Shown: positions 35,595 through 45,489, numbered from the stretch's first letter. The stretch is DNA of 64,000 nucleotides from Proteiniclasticum ruminis DSM 24773 (GCF_000701905.1 NZ_JNKC01000007.1:1-64000), one strand, 5' to 3'. Numbers and translations are program-made. Notes: generated from the letters alone by a model not told the origin.

Positions 35595-36011
35595 ATGAGA
35601 GAATGGCATAATGAACCTGCATCGGATCTTCAGAAAAAGAAGATTCTCTCATTGATGAGCCGCTATCCTCAATACAAGCTACTAGTAAACCTGGATGTTC
35701 TGAAAAAAGGACAAGCCCATAGCCTCATTAGTCTTCTTCTCGAGAAAAACCTAAGTTTTCTACTGGAGAAACGAATTTTAGCAAAAGATTCCTCCGAGAG
35801 CATAAAAGAACGGCCGAAAGAAAAGCAGATTTATAGAATTTCAGAAGGCGATGATCTTGCAGCCTATTCTGTTTTCCGAAACAAGGTAAAGGGTAAACTC
35901 CTTCAGTATGAACTTCATGGCAGTGACATTGTATTTCAGATTATTGAAGTGCTTGGAGAGATTCCAGCAGATATACTAAACGCTACCGACCTGAAAGTAG
36001 AGAAACTCTAG
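35595..36011 (+). CDS. Unknown 138-residue protein
   Basis: No family recognised. The protein is soluble and charged, with an N-terminal helical part (DLQKKKILSLMSRYPQYKLL; SLISLLLEKNLSFLLEKR) and a C-terminal part rich in beta propensity (RNKVKGKLLQYELHGSDIVF). I prefer the ATG at 35595, with AAGGTGG about 10 bases upstream. A TTG at 35562 would overlap the lipoprotein gene by 16 bases. Position suggests co-expression with the propeller lipoprotein. Codon usage looks like its neighbours, supporting a real gene. Confidence 0.6.
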   Translation: MREWHNEPASDLQKKKILSLMSRYPQYKLLVNLDVLKKGQAHSLISLLLEKNLSFLLEKRILAKDSSESIKERPKEKQIYRISEGDDLAAYSVFRNKVKGKLLQYELHGSDIVFQIIEVLGEIPADILNATDLKVEKL

Positions 36012-36057
36012 AAAACTTTTCAAGAGCCCCATAATTAAAGGTTTTTGGATCATAGTA

Positions 36058-36120
36058 GGGAGATAAGGCTATGAGGTTGTGATGCTACGGCCATAGGCGC
36101 CCACAATCTCCTTGTCTCCC
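36058..36120. repeat. Long imperfect hairpin, possible structured RNA
   Basis: GGGAGATAAG (36058-36067) pairs with CTTGTCTCCC (36111-36120), one wobble. After a 5-base bulge GAGGTTGTG (36073-36081) pairs with CACAATCTC (36102-36110), one wobble. The 20-base apical loop contains CTACGGCCATAG. No T-run follows on either strand, so it is not an ordinary terminator. It ends 4 bases before the tRNA-Arg -35. Confidence 0.5.
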
Positions 36121-36124
36121 TTCA

Positions 36125-36153
36125 TTGACTTCAAACCCCGAATATATTACAAT
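36125..36153 (+). promoter_or_regulatory. Sigma-A promoter of tRNA-Arg
   Basis: TTGACT and TACAAT separated by 17 bp, 13 bases before the tRNA. Confidence 0.8.
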
Positions 36154-36166
36154 AACTATTGTTCAA

Positions 36167-36241
36167 GCCTTCATAGTTAAATGGATATAACAAGCCCCTC
36201 CTAAGGGCTAGTTGTGGGTTCGATTCCCGCTGAGGGTACCA
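36167..36241 (+). tRNA. tRNA-Arg (CCT anticodon)
   Basis: A 75-nt tRNA. Acceptor GCCTTCA / TGAGGGT (two G-T pairs), D-arm GTTA...TAAC, anticodon arm AGCCC-CTCCTAA-GGGCT (anticodon CCT, reads AGG), T-arm GTGGG-TTCGATT-CCCGC and encoded CCA. Confidence 0.92.
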
Positions 36242-36285
36242 TTTTATTTTCATCATTTAAGGAATATTACAACCATAATAAACAG

Positions 36286-36330
36286 GGGCGCTGTATACTC
36301 CATTGCACAAGCAATGATTATACAGCGCCC
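36286..36330. terminator. Bidirectional terminator between tRNA-Arg and ndvB
   Basis: Perfect 12-bp arms GGGCGCTGTATA / TATACAGCGCCC with an inner ATTGC/GCAAT stem, 24 bases beyond the ndvB stop. A short T tail follows on the plus strand. Confidence 0.75.
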
Positions 36331-36354
36331 TTTACGTTCTATAGCCATCCATTA

Positions 36355-39300
36355 TTATGTTTGTAATGCACCATTCATGAGCACTTCCACATCATGAGTA
36401 AATCCATCATCCATTAGCGCAATAGAGTTCTCAGCTTCTAGGTTGCCATCCAGATAGATTTCACAGACTCCAGTCTGTAAACCGTTTGGATTTTTGAATT
36501 TAATCTCATATATCGTTTGGAGATACCTATAACGTACACAATACTCAAGCCACTTTCCGGGTATGCTGGGACTGAAAATCAGTTTGTCACCTTGTCTGTA
36601 AATACCAAGTATATTCTCCAGACCAGCTTTATACATCCACCCTGCAGATCCTGTATACCAGGTCCATCCGCCTCGTCCCACATGAGGATACTCACTGTAT
36701 ACATCTGCAGCCATCACATACGGCTCCGTCTTATATGTCATCAGTCCTTCCTCAGTTCGGGTATGATGGATTGGATTGAGAAGCTTTAACAGATTCCACG
36801 CTTTCTCGCCTTCTCCTAACCTAGCGAACGCCGCCACTGTCCATGCAGCTGCATGGGTGTATTGACCACCATTCTCCCTTATCCCAGGAAGATATCCTTT
36901 AATATAGCCTGGATTGCTGTTTCCACTGTCAAAAGGAGGTGTCAATAGCTTCACAACCCCTTCGTTTTCCATGACGAGATAATTTTCAAGAGATTGCATT
37001 GCTTTTACTGATCTATCCCTATCGCCAGCTCCAGAAAGCACGGACCATGTTTGAGCCAGTGAATCTATCTTACATTCAGTGTTGATCGCAGAACCTAACG
37101 GCGTGCCATCATCAAAGAACGCTCTGAGGTACCAGCTGCCGTCCCAGGCGCTGCTTTCTATAGCATCCTTCAAGTCCGCTGAAATGTCCGTGAATTCGTC
37201 TGCAATTAGAGCATCCCCCATTTTTCTTGCGATTGGTATAAATTTCTGAAGCGTATCAAAAAGGAACCATCCGAGCCATACACTTTCTCCTTTCCCATCT
37301 ATTCCTATGTTATTCATGCCATCGTTCCAATCACCACCTCGCATGAGGGGCAACTTATGCACTCCGAACCTCATGGCATTTTTCAGTGCTCTTAGACAAT
37401 GATCATACAAAGAATATTTATCTGTGGATATTCGCGGCTGGCAATATCGTTCATTCTCATGATCCTCTAAAGGATCTTCCTCCAGATAGGGTGCCATACT
37501 ATCCAATATCCCAAAGTCTCCCGTAATACTGATATATTCTGCAGTTACATAGGGAAGCCATAGAAAATCATCTGATATCCGTGTTCTGGTCCCTTTACCA
37601 GAAGGTTCATGCCACCAATGCAGTACGTCCCCCTCTTCAAACTGATGTCCTGCATGTTTAATAATCTGCTCCTTTGCTATAGCTGGCCAAGTTGCCGCCA
37701 AAGCCAGTGTGTCTTGAAGCTGATCTCTGAAACCATATGCACCGCCGGCTTGATAAAATCCAGAACGAGCATATAACCTGCAAGAGATCACCTGATACTG
37801 AAGCCATCCGTTCAGCATAATGTTCATGGCGCTATCTGGTGTCGATACTTCAATAGTACCGAGCTTTTCATGCCAGAAGCTCTTCACCTGGTCCAAAGCC
37901 TCCTTTGCATTCAGTAAATTCTTGTATTTGACAGCAAGTTCATCAGCTTGTTCCCGATTGTTGCCGATACCCATAACAAAAACAAATTCCTTCGTTTCCT
38001 TAGGTTCCAACCTTATTTCTATCTGCATAGCACCACAAGGGTTAAAGCCTGCACCTGTTTCTCCGCTGAGTCCAGGGCTCACCAAAGCATCTGGTGATAA
38101 TATGCCTCCTCTTCCAAAGAACTCCTTTCTGTCTCCAGTAACGGTCCTATCCTCATGAGAAGTGTCAATAAAGCAAACTTTACCTGCGAACTCTCTGTTA
38201 TAAGGGTTTTCAATTAGAAGGGAACCACTCGATGTCTGAGAGCTGACCAGATGCATCTCTGTTTCCTCTGTGCTTACACCTAGTAAAGGCTTCATGTAAA
38301 AAGTCACGGTAATGATTTTAGGTGTCAGATTTTCATTTTGAAAACGAAACATGCTGATTTTTACAGGATCATTCACAGGGACAAATTGTACAAGCTCTTG
38401 ATCTAATCCATGGCTTTTGTGCAGAAACTTTGAATATCCAAACCCATGTTCTATGGTATACGGCTCTTCTTCCCTTATGGGGAGTGATGCCCCAGACCAT
38501 AGGTTTCCAGACTCATCCCCTATATAAAAGATCTCTGATGGCTCATCACCGACTGCGTCGTTAGACCACTTTGAAATTTTAAATTCTCTGCTGTTATCAC
38601 TCCACGTGTATCCTCCACCAGACTCCGACACGATAAATCCAAAGTTTGGGTTTGCAATCACATTGACCCACGGCAAAGGAGTCCTCTTTCCATGTTCAAG
38701 CCTAATCACATAGCTTTTCCCATTTTCTCCAAAGCCTCCAAGTCCATTGTAAAATAGAAGCTCCTCATGGTCTTCCGTTTCAAAATTCGGAACCAACATG
38801 GGTATATCATTTTGAGACTTTCTTGCATTTCTCACCTCAGTACGGTTACCAAGTTCAGTTGTACTTGTACTTTTCTCTCCTAATGCCTTCCTGATAAAAG
38901 AACTGTACTGCTTTCTCATCTTCCCTCGACTTCCTTCAAAGATCATCCTGGCGTTGGCATAGAAGAAATCAATCTCCTCCGATGTCATATCACTGGATTT
39001 CAATATAAAAACATCCCGATGCAGATTCATAAAATCCTGAGTCTGTGTACTGTAGACAGCTTCTGTAATCAGCGCGTAAAGAGGATTGATATAACTGTAT
39101 TCTTCTTTGCATAAAATGACCAGATCCACTTTAAGATCCTTTACTCTCCAATACTCGTGAGCCTTCAAGAGCTCATGGAGAAGCTCCACATCATCGGTTT
39201 TGTCCATTGTAAGCAATACCATAGGCCTATCTCCGGAGATACCATATCGCCAAAATGTCGGCTGTCCCAAATGACTGCTCTTGATCTTCTCTTCATAAAT

Positions 39301-42300
39301 TCTTCGCCTAGGACTGATAAAGAGAATGTCTGAGATCATATCCTGATAAAGCTCCATATCATGGGCTTTTATGTTAAGATACTTCGCTTCCACCTGACTT
39401 CTTGTAAGTGCGAATCTGAAGGAAGCATCACAAGCTTCAGCGTTACCGTATTTTACTACCAGTTCCATCAAAGCTTCCCTGCTCTCTGCAGTAACAGTAA
39501 CAAAGAAAATTCTGGCCATCTCTCCCGGTTTAATGCGAATACTGGTCCTCAAGCTGAAGATCGGATCCAGAACAGATCCCACCGTATTGGAAAGAGGCTT
39601 TCCTCTTTCTATGACTTCTGGGTTTCCTGTGTGATGATTTCTTCCTATAAACTTCAGCCTATCTGTTTCGTACTCGATCTCACTGACAGTTTCTCCTTCT
39701 ATTACTGGTATACTGGCAATCCAAAGCTTTCTGTCCTGTTCGCTCCTTCTTCTTCTGTTTGCCAGAAGCACCTTATGCTCATGATCATATTCTGTTCTGA
39801 TGAAAAGGTTGCTGAAGGCCGGGTGTGCAACATCACTACCGTGTGATGCACCTACAAGTTCAATGTAGCTGGTGAGCTGAATGATACATGGAGACCCTCC
39901 ATTATTCTTTAGTTTCAGCCTTCTGACCTCAGCGTTATCTCCAGATCCCACAACAATCTCCGTCAACGTTTCAATCTCTCCGTCAGTTCTTTTATAAGAA
40001 GCCTTATCCGCAGTGAAAATCACTTCATATTTCTCAGGTGTTTTGTTTAGTGGCGCATAGGCTGAAGACCAGATTTGGTCTGTTTCAATATTTTTTAAAT
40101 AGAAGAAAGCGCCATAGTTTTCTGTGATCGGATCTTCTCTCCACCTTGAAATATCAACGTCCTTTGTCCTGCTGTATCCAGTGCCCTGATCCGTAAGTCC
40201 AACAAAATAGTTTCCATTAGAAAGGATATGGACCTTCGGCAAATCAAAATCAGGCGAGCTGAACTCCCTGTATGAAATCTCCTCGTTGTATATTTTCACC
40301 TTTGATACTGGGATTTTCTCTTTGCTTCCTTTTGTAAAAATAAAGTTTTGAGGCACCTTTTCCTGCAGAAGCAGTCTGGCTGACTTCACAAAAGGATTTT
40401 CGCCAAACCTCTTCTGCATAATGTCATCGTTGAGATAATTATTCAATGCCATGAGACTCATCCCTTGGTGATGGGCCATATAACTCCTGATGATTTTTTT
40501 ATGGGATCCCGGTTCAAGATGGTCAAGGGTATAATCCAAAGCTTCATAATATCCGTAGCTTCCTTCCATCCCTTCTGCCTTTAAATGAGTTAAATTCTTA
40601 TATGCCTCTTCAGGGAAAACCAAGAGTGCAAGGACTGTAGCATAAGGTGCAATGACATTATCTTCAGCCAAACCTCTTTTTAACCCAAGCCATGGTACAC
40701 CGATGGCTTTATACTGATAATCCAGATTGATGTCAATGACGCCAAATGCAGATTCTGAACTTCCCCAAGGTACTTGTCTCTGTTTCCCGTACTTTATCTG
40801 GCTTTTTACCGCAAAAGAATAGGTTTCATCCAGCAGAGTATTCTTATAGCTACGCATGATAAGCAGTGGCATCAGATACTCAAACATCGTGCCACTCCAT
40901 GAGACAAGGCCTTTGAACCGGTCGACCACCGTAAGGGATCTCCCAAGCATAAACCAATGATTAGGTGGCACCTCACCTCTTGCTATGGCTAAGTAGCTCG
41001 TCTGTCTTGCTTCAGAAGCAAGAAGATCGTAATAGGAGTTCGTCAACCTCATTTCTTCCACATTGTATCCAATATAGAACAAATGCCTTCGCTCGCTGTA
41101 TAGGGACTTGAATATCGTGCCTTCGGACAGCTCTGATATTCTTGAAATCAACTTTTCATAGCGTTCTATGAATTCCGTGGTAAACTGAATGGATTTTATT
41201 GCCGCCTCCTTTACTTCATTCAACCAATCAAGAATTCCTTCCATTGATTCCAAATCACTTTCATAAAGTTCATCCAGCAACTGATCACAGCAATCCACTA
41301 TGCGTTTTCCAAGTTCAGGAAGGTCATGTAAAGGGGTATTGGTTCCAATGAGAACCATTAGCTTTGCAAAAACTGGATTCATTTCAACATGGGTATCTTG
41401 ACTATTCGATAGGGATGATGCCATGACCCAAGGCATGAACAGCTCCATTTCCTTCAGCAGTGAGTCTCCCTGATGCCGAAGCTTCAATGCCCACTCCTTC
41501 CGGGATGATTCAGATTGATGTGAAATCTCAGTGAATCTCTTAAGCGCTCTGAACCAAGCCGTCGGTTCAATGACTTCCTGCTTTTCAAAAGAGCTTATGG
41601 TCAGTACTGCCTGAGGAAGTTCTCTATGCTCTTCCATTCCTGCTATGACGGTATCTGTGATACCACGCGCATATGATGAATCAAGGAGTGGCTTTTCCAT
41701 GTAATCCTGAAGCCCTTCAATTAATGTGATCAGATAACAAACCAGATTCCCGCTGTCAACAGTAGATACATACATGGGTCTCATAGGTTTTAGCGTTCTC
41801 GTATCGTACCAGTTATATAAATGTCCATTCCATTTCTCCATTTTTTCTATGGTAGAAATGGTTTTAGAAATCCTTTCTGTTGCTTCCAAGAGGCCTATAT
41901 ACCCCATGTCTCTTGCCGTAAGTGAAGCCATCAGCCCCAATCCGATATTCGTTGGAGATGTTTTGTGGGCAATGCCTCGATAGGGTTCTTCCTGGAAATT
42001 ATCCGGAGCCAGATCATGGTTTCCTGCATTGGAAAACTCCTCGAAATATCTCCAGGTTTTTCTAGAAGTTTTTCTCAGTTCCAGTAAAGCCTCATTGTTC
42101 AGTCTGGTATATTTATTATTTTCATCCCTGCTGATGAGGTAAGCAATAACAGGTGAACTGAGCCAGACTACTGCTAATAATGAACTTAATAAGAGATTTT
42201 CAGGTTTGAAATAATACGTAAGTATTACTATGATCAATCCGGAAGCAGCACTTGCCCCCATGGATCTTATATAGCTTTCCAGGGAATTCGGCTGTGCTTT

Positions 42301-45186
42301 GTCCGCATCTGAAGATGTGACCCATTCGAGCAGATTTTTCTTGGTGAAAAACACTCTTGCAAGTGTTACGGTGATAGCATTTAATGCCTTCACTGCTTGA
42401 TACGGGAGTAACATGATGCTGAGTAAAAACTGAAATACGGATGCTTTTATGCCAAAAAATCCTGGTAGATATCTTTTTATGGTATCAGGTCTGAGACCCT
42501 CTCTGAAGATTCTAGCCATGAGTGAAAGCCCTAGTGGAGTACCCAAAGCCAGAATGCCAAGACTGAACCAAAAAACACCCGATCCTGGGAGTAAAGTGAA
42601 TCCAACGATGAAAAGAAGCATCACCGAAGGAGCCATCAGGCTTCTTCTCAGATTATCTATGATCTTCCATTTCGAAACTACTGATAAAGGATTGGATATG
42701 GTTGAATGATCCATTGTATGTAAACTTCGGAAAAGCCATGGTACCAGCTGCCAGTCTCCTCTGATCCATCTGTGCAGTCTTGCCATGAAAGAATTATATT
42801 TTGATGGATATGAGTCTATCAGCTCAAGATCCGAGACTAAGGCCGCTCTAACAAAGGATCCTTCCAGAAGGTCATGACTCAGTATTGCATTTTCAGGCAA
42901 AGTCCCCTTTAATACCGTCTGGAACACTCTAAGATCATAGATGCCCTTTCCGGTAAATATTCCTTCACCAAACAGATCCTGATAAACATCAGATATGGCA
43001 CTGGCGTATGGATCCAAACCTTCTTGACCTGTATAGATCCTTGAAAAAACGGATCTGTTTGAGCTGTCACTATCAAAAGAAATTCTCGGCTGCATCAAGC
43101 CATATCCTTTGGTAACAATGCCTTTCTCTTTGTCAATCACTGGACTGTTCAGTGGATGTGCCATTGTCCCAATCATTTTTTTTGCCATCCCTAAAGGAAG
43201 CACCGTATCCGCATCAAGTGTGATGACGTATCTGATATCATTGTCTGGAAGAAATTTATTGGAACTATAGGAAAAACTTGTGTCTGTAGAGCCCAGCAGG
43301 AGTTCATTAAACTCCATCAGCGCGCCTCTTTTTCTTTCCCAGCCTGTCCAGGTTTGATCTATTTCGTTCAGTTTCCTGTCTCTATTGTAGAAATAAAAAA
43401 TATCTTTTTCTCCATTTGAGTATTTGCCATTCAGCTCCATTATTCTTAATGACGCTTCCTCTATGATGCTTTCATCGCTATCGATGGTCTCGTAATCAGA
43501 ATCTTTGAACGCACCAATTAAAGCAAAAAAGAGGTTCTTTTCTCTGTTACCAAGATAGTGGTTCTCCATATTCTCCATGAGCTCCCGCACCCTCTTCCTG
43601 TCGGGGATGATTGCTGGAATTACGACTATGGTCCGCATACTATCTGGAACTCCTTCTTTAAGCTCAAGTCTTGGGAATACTGCAGGCTTTTTTACTCTGT
43701 TCACAATCCAGTTGGCTATAGATATGACGATATCAGAAACAGGAATAATCACCGCAATAGCTGTGAGAATCATAAAGAAAATAGAACTGGAATCCGCATG
43801 GGTCCTTGAGTATGAGACTGCCATCAGTGTCAACAGAATCGTGAACAAGACAATTGAGAGCATATAAATCGCACCCTGGTTCGCTACAAACCTTCTTCTG
43901 ATTCTGGTGAAGTATTTAATTTCTCTTTCCTGCCTTTCTTCCAGTAAAGACAGCCCGTCCCCAATGATATAATATCCAATATGCCAGGTATGATTCATGT
44001 TCTCGGAATCAGCACTGGCAGGATTTTCAGAAGAGAAGGCTCTTCTGGCCAGGTACAGCGCTTCTTTTCCAATATAAAGCTCAGAAACCCCAAACATTTT
44101 AGCTATATGTTCCACCGTATTCTTGTAATAGAAACGTGATTGAATATCCATAAGACTATATGTGCCATCAGGATCCTGTGCTAGTATTTTTTCCAGATTG
44201 CTGGCAGCATCAAATAACTCTGTCCAGTTCATCCCTGAAAGGTACTTGAGACTTATAATGCAATTTCCAATCCCCACCGTACTGATCGCCTGAGCATTGT
44301 GTTCCTTCTGGGCTAAGAGTTCTGCTGAAGTATCAAACCTCCCTAGAACCCCATCTATATAACGCAGGACATCAGAATAGCTTTTTCCAGATCTTCTCAG
44401 TCTATAGAATAGATGTTCCACAAAAGAGGAATTAGGTGTCTCTATCATACTGCTGACGGCTTTGTTCCCTTTCTCAAATAACGCGCTGATTTCGTCGGAG
44501 GTCGTATGGTCCAATAAAGCCCACTCCTCAACCATTTCATCTGCAAGATTCCACTGCTTTTTTGTTTCTATGATATCCTCACATACCATCCTGATATTTT
44601 CCAGGAGTGCTAACTTTAACATAGCTGGCATTGCATAAATCTCACGTTCCAAAAGCACATTATGAGACTGATATGCGTCCAAATACTGGAGCAGGACCTC
44701 CTCCTCGATACGGCCTTGTGTATGGCTGACCAGCTCCATCATAAGTACTGAGATTCGTGTAACATTTTGATATGGACCTTTTCTTAAGACCGGAAGCTCA
44801 AAATAGCTTTTCTTAGACATGTTTCTTCGAAGTCCATTCACCTGTTCTTCCAGCACATAAAAATTATCAAGCAGCCACTCAGCAGCAGGAGGTACTGAGT
44901 TTTTTTTAGTCACTTCCGCATTCAGTTCCATATAAGTCTGTTGGATGTATTTAAAATTGTCATTCATTCGGGAAATAGGCCAGCTCCGTTTGCTTCTTTG
45001 TGGTACCACGGAATGCTCCAATGACATGCTTTTTGCATGTTCCACCAGTTCCTCAACGCTGAGGGAGGCATCTCTAACCTTTATATTCCTTACTCTTCTA
45101 ATTCTGTACAATACGCCAAGAAAAACCAAAACCACCAGAACCAAAGCACCTAGGATAACTCTATAGTCTATATCAAGTCTGATCAA
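36355..45186 (-). CDS. ndvB: Cyclic beta-1,2-glucan synthase (GT84-GH94 giant enzyme)
   Basis: A 2943-residue membrane protein of the NdvB/Cgs/ChvB family, which primes, elongates and cyclises beta-1,2-glucan from UDP-glucose. Order: a membrane segment at about 9-27, two near 430-490, a GT84 catalytic domain (TLDADTVLP near 655; RLHRWIRGDWQLVPWLF near 800), several membrane segments to about 1030, the middle region assigned in this family to cyclisation (GH189), and a C-terminal GH94-like phosphorylase part with RGGDWNDGMNNIG (Asp near 2622). I choose a TTG start with TAAGGAGGT 8 bases upstream; the ORF runs 23 codons further without a site. Homologues are known in Clostridia such as Thermoanaerobacter. 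Confidence 0.93.
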   Translation of the reverse strand: MIRLDIDYRVILGALVLVVLVFLGVLYRIRRVRNIKVRDASLSVEELVEHAKSMSLEHSVVPQRSKRSWPISRMNDNFKYIQQTYMELNAEVTKKNSVPPAAEWLLDNFYVLEEQVNGLRRNMSKKSYFELPVLRKGPYQNVTRISVLMMELVSHTQGRIEEEVLLQYLDAYQSHNVLLEREIYAMPAMLKLALLENIRMVCEDIIETKKQWNLADEMVEEWALLDHTTSDEISALFEKGNKAVSSMIETPNSSFVEHLFYRLRRSGKSYSDVLRYIDGVLGRFDTSAELLAQKEHNAQAISTVGIGNCIISLKYLSGMNWTELFDAASNLEKILAQDPDGTYSLMDIQSRFYYKNTVEHIAKMFGVSELYIGKEALYLARRAFSSENPASADSENMNHTWHIGYYIIGDGLSLLEERQEREIKYFTRIRRRFVANQGAIYMLSIVLFTILLTLMAVSYSRTHADSSSIFFMILTAIAVIIPVSDIVISIANWIVNRVKKPAVFPRLELKEGVPDSMRTIVVIPAIIPDRKRVRELMENMENHYLGNREKNLFFALIGAFKDSDYETIDSDESIIEEASLRIMELNGKYSNGEKDIFYFYNRDRKLNEIDQTWTGWERKRGALMEFNELLLGSTDTSFSYSSNKFLPDNDIRYVITLDADTVLPLGMAKKMIGTMAHPLNSPVIDKEKGIVTKGYGLMQPRISFDSDSSNRSVFSRIYTGQEGLDPYASAISDVYQDLFGEGIFTGKGIYDLRVFQTVLKGTLPENAILSHDLLEGSFVRAALVSDLELIDSYPSKYNSFMARLHRWIRGDWQLVPWLFRSLHTMDHSTISNPLSVVSKWKIIDNLRRSLMAPSVMLLFIVGFTLLPGSGVFWFSLGILALGTPLGLSLMARIFREGLRPDTIKRYLPGFFGIKASVFQFLLSIMLLPYQAVKALNAITVTLARVFFTKKNLLEWVTSSDADKAQPNSLESYIRSMGASAASGLIIVILTYYFKPENLLLSSLLAVVWLSSPVIAYLISRDENNKYTRLNNEALLELRKTSRKTWRYFEEFSNAGNHDLAPDNFQEEPYRGIAHKTSPTNIGLGLMASLTARDMGYIGLLEATERISKTISTIEKMEKWNGHLYNWYDTRTLKPMRPMYVSTVDSGNLVCYLITLIEGLQDYMEKPLLDSSYARGITDTVIAGMEEHRELPQAVLTISSFEKQEVIEPTAWFRALKRFTEISHQSESSRKEWALKLRHQGDSLLKEMELFMPWVMASSLSNSQDTHVEMNPVFAKLMVLIGTNTPLHDLPELGKRIVDCCDQLLDELYESDLESMEGILDWLNEVKEAAIKSIQFTTEFIERYEKLISRISELSEGTIFKSLYSERRHLFYIGYNVEEMRLTNSYYDLLASEARQTSYLAIARGEVPPNHWFMLGRSLTVVDRFKGLVSWSGTMFEYLMPLLIMRSYKNTLLDETYSFAVKSQIKYGKQRQVPWGSSESAFGVIDINLDYQYKAIGVPWLGLKRGLAEDNVIAPYATVLALLVFPEEAYKNLTHLKAEGMEGSYGYYEALDYTLDHLEPGSHKKIIRSYMAHHQGMSLMALNNYLNDDIMQKRFGENPFVKSARLLLQEKVPQNFIFTKGSKEKIPVSKVKIYNEEISYREFSSPDFDLPKVHILSNGNYFVGLTDQGTGYSRTKDVDISRWREDPITENYGAFFYLKNIETDQIWSSAYAPLNKTPEKYEVIFTADKASYKRTDGEIETLTEIVVGSGDNAEVRRLKLKNNGGSPCIIQLTSYIELVGASHGSDVAHPAFSNLFIRTEYDHEHKVLLANRRRRSEQDRKLWIASIPVIEGETVSEIEYETDRLKFIGRNHHTGNPEVIERGKPLSNTVGSVLDPIFSLRTSIRIKPGEMARIFFVTVTAESREALMELVVKYGNAEACDASFRFALTRSQVEAKYLNIKAHDMELYQDMISDILFISPRRRIYEEKIKSSHLGQPTFWRYGISGDRPMVLLTMDKTDDVELLHELLKAHEYWRVKDLKVDLVILCKEEYSYINPLYALITEAVYSTQTQDFMNLHRDVFILKSSDMTSEEIDFFYANARMIFEGSRGKMRKQYSSFIRKALGEKSTSTTELGNRTEVRNARKSQNDIPMLVPNFETEDHEELLFYNGLGGFGENGKSYVIRLEHGKRTPLPWVNVIANPNFGFIVSESGGGYTWSDNSREFKISKWSNDAVGDEPSEIFYIGDESGNLWSGASLPIREEEPYTIEHGFGYSKFLHKSHGLDQELVQFVPVNDPVKISMFRFQNENLTPKIITVTFYMKPLLGVSTEETEMHLVSSQTSSGSLLIENPYNREFAGKVCFIDTSHEDRTVTGDRKEFFGRGGILSPDALVSPGLSGETGAGFNPCGAMQIEIRLEPKETKEFVFVMGIGNNREQADELAVKYKNLLNAKEALDQVKSFWHEKLGTIEVSTPDSAMNIMLNGWLQYQVISCRLYARSGFYQAGGAYGFRDQLQDTLALAATWPAIAKEQIIKHAGHQFEEGDVLHWWHEPSGKGTRTRISDDFLWLPYVTAEYISITGDFGILDSMAPYLEEDPLEDHENERYCQPRISTDKYSLYDHCLRALKNAMRFGVHKLPLMRGGDWNDGMNNIGIDGKGESVWLGWFLFDTLQKFIPIARKMGDALIADEFTDISADLKDAIESSAWDGSWYLRAFFDDGTPLGSAINTECKIDSLAQTWSVLSGAGDRDRSVKAMQSLENYLVMENEGVVKLLTPPFDSGNSNPGYIKGYLPGIRENGGQYTHAAAWTVAAFARLGEGEKAWNLLKLLNPIHHTRTEEGLMTYKTEPYVMAADVYSEYPHVGRGGWTWYTGSAGWMYKAGLENILGIYRQGDKLIFSPSIPGKWLEYCVRYRYLQTIYEIKFKNPNGLQTGVCEIYLDGNLEAENSIALMDDGFTHDVEVLMNGALQT

Positions 45187-45213
45187 TCGGACTACCTCCT
45201 TAGGATTTTCAAG

Positions 45214-45247
45214 ATAAAAAAAGTCGCCTTTCGTAAAAAGCGACTTT
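45214..45247 (-). terminator. Terminator-like hairpin in the ndvB leader (candidate attenuator)
   Basis: On the minus strand AAAGTCGC / GCGACTTT encloses a 12-base loop and runs into TTTTTTT. It lies about 50 bases after the inferred transcription start and about 30 bases before the ndvB TTG, between promoter and ribosome site. It must be bypassed for expression. Confidence 0.7.
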
Positions 45248-45302
45248 AGCTGCATGTAACTGTTGATTTAATTTTTAACCACGAGTTCTTTTTATTATTT
45301 TA

Positions 45303-45331
45303 ATTATACTTTAATTTATTATAAAAGTCAA
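45303..45331 (-). promoter_or_regulatory. Sigma-A promoter of ndvB
   Basis: TTGACT and TATAAT with exactly 17 bp between, in very AT-rich DNA, about 117 bp before the TTG start. The remaining gap up to 45489 shows no gene or further structure. Confidence 0.8.
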
Positions 45332-45489
45332 TGTTCTATTCTTCTTTAACACACCTATGAACATTTATTGTCTAATAATTTTAATTTTATTGTATTATTT
45401 TTAAAATAGTTTAGAAATTCAGACATTCAAAACTCAATCTTTATATCAATACTTGATTGTCACTTGAATTTCATTCTATCACGTAACTA

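Noticed and set aside
36167-36330. tRNA-Arg followed by a long inverted repeat as a possible integration site
   Set aside because: No integrase, no duplicated tRNA 3' end and no change of gene content nearby; the repeat reads as a terminator.
45187-45255. N-terminal extension of NdvB from the ATG at 45255
   Set aside because: It would translate through the terminator-like hairpin and lacks a ribosome site, while the TTG at 45186 follows a perfect Shine-Dalgarno.
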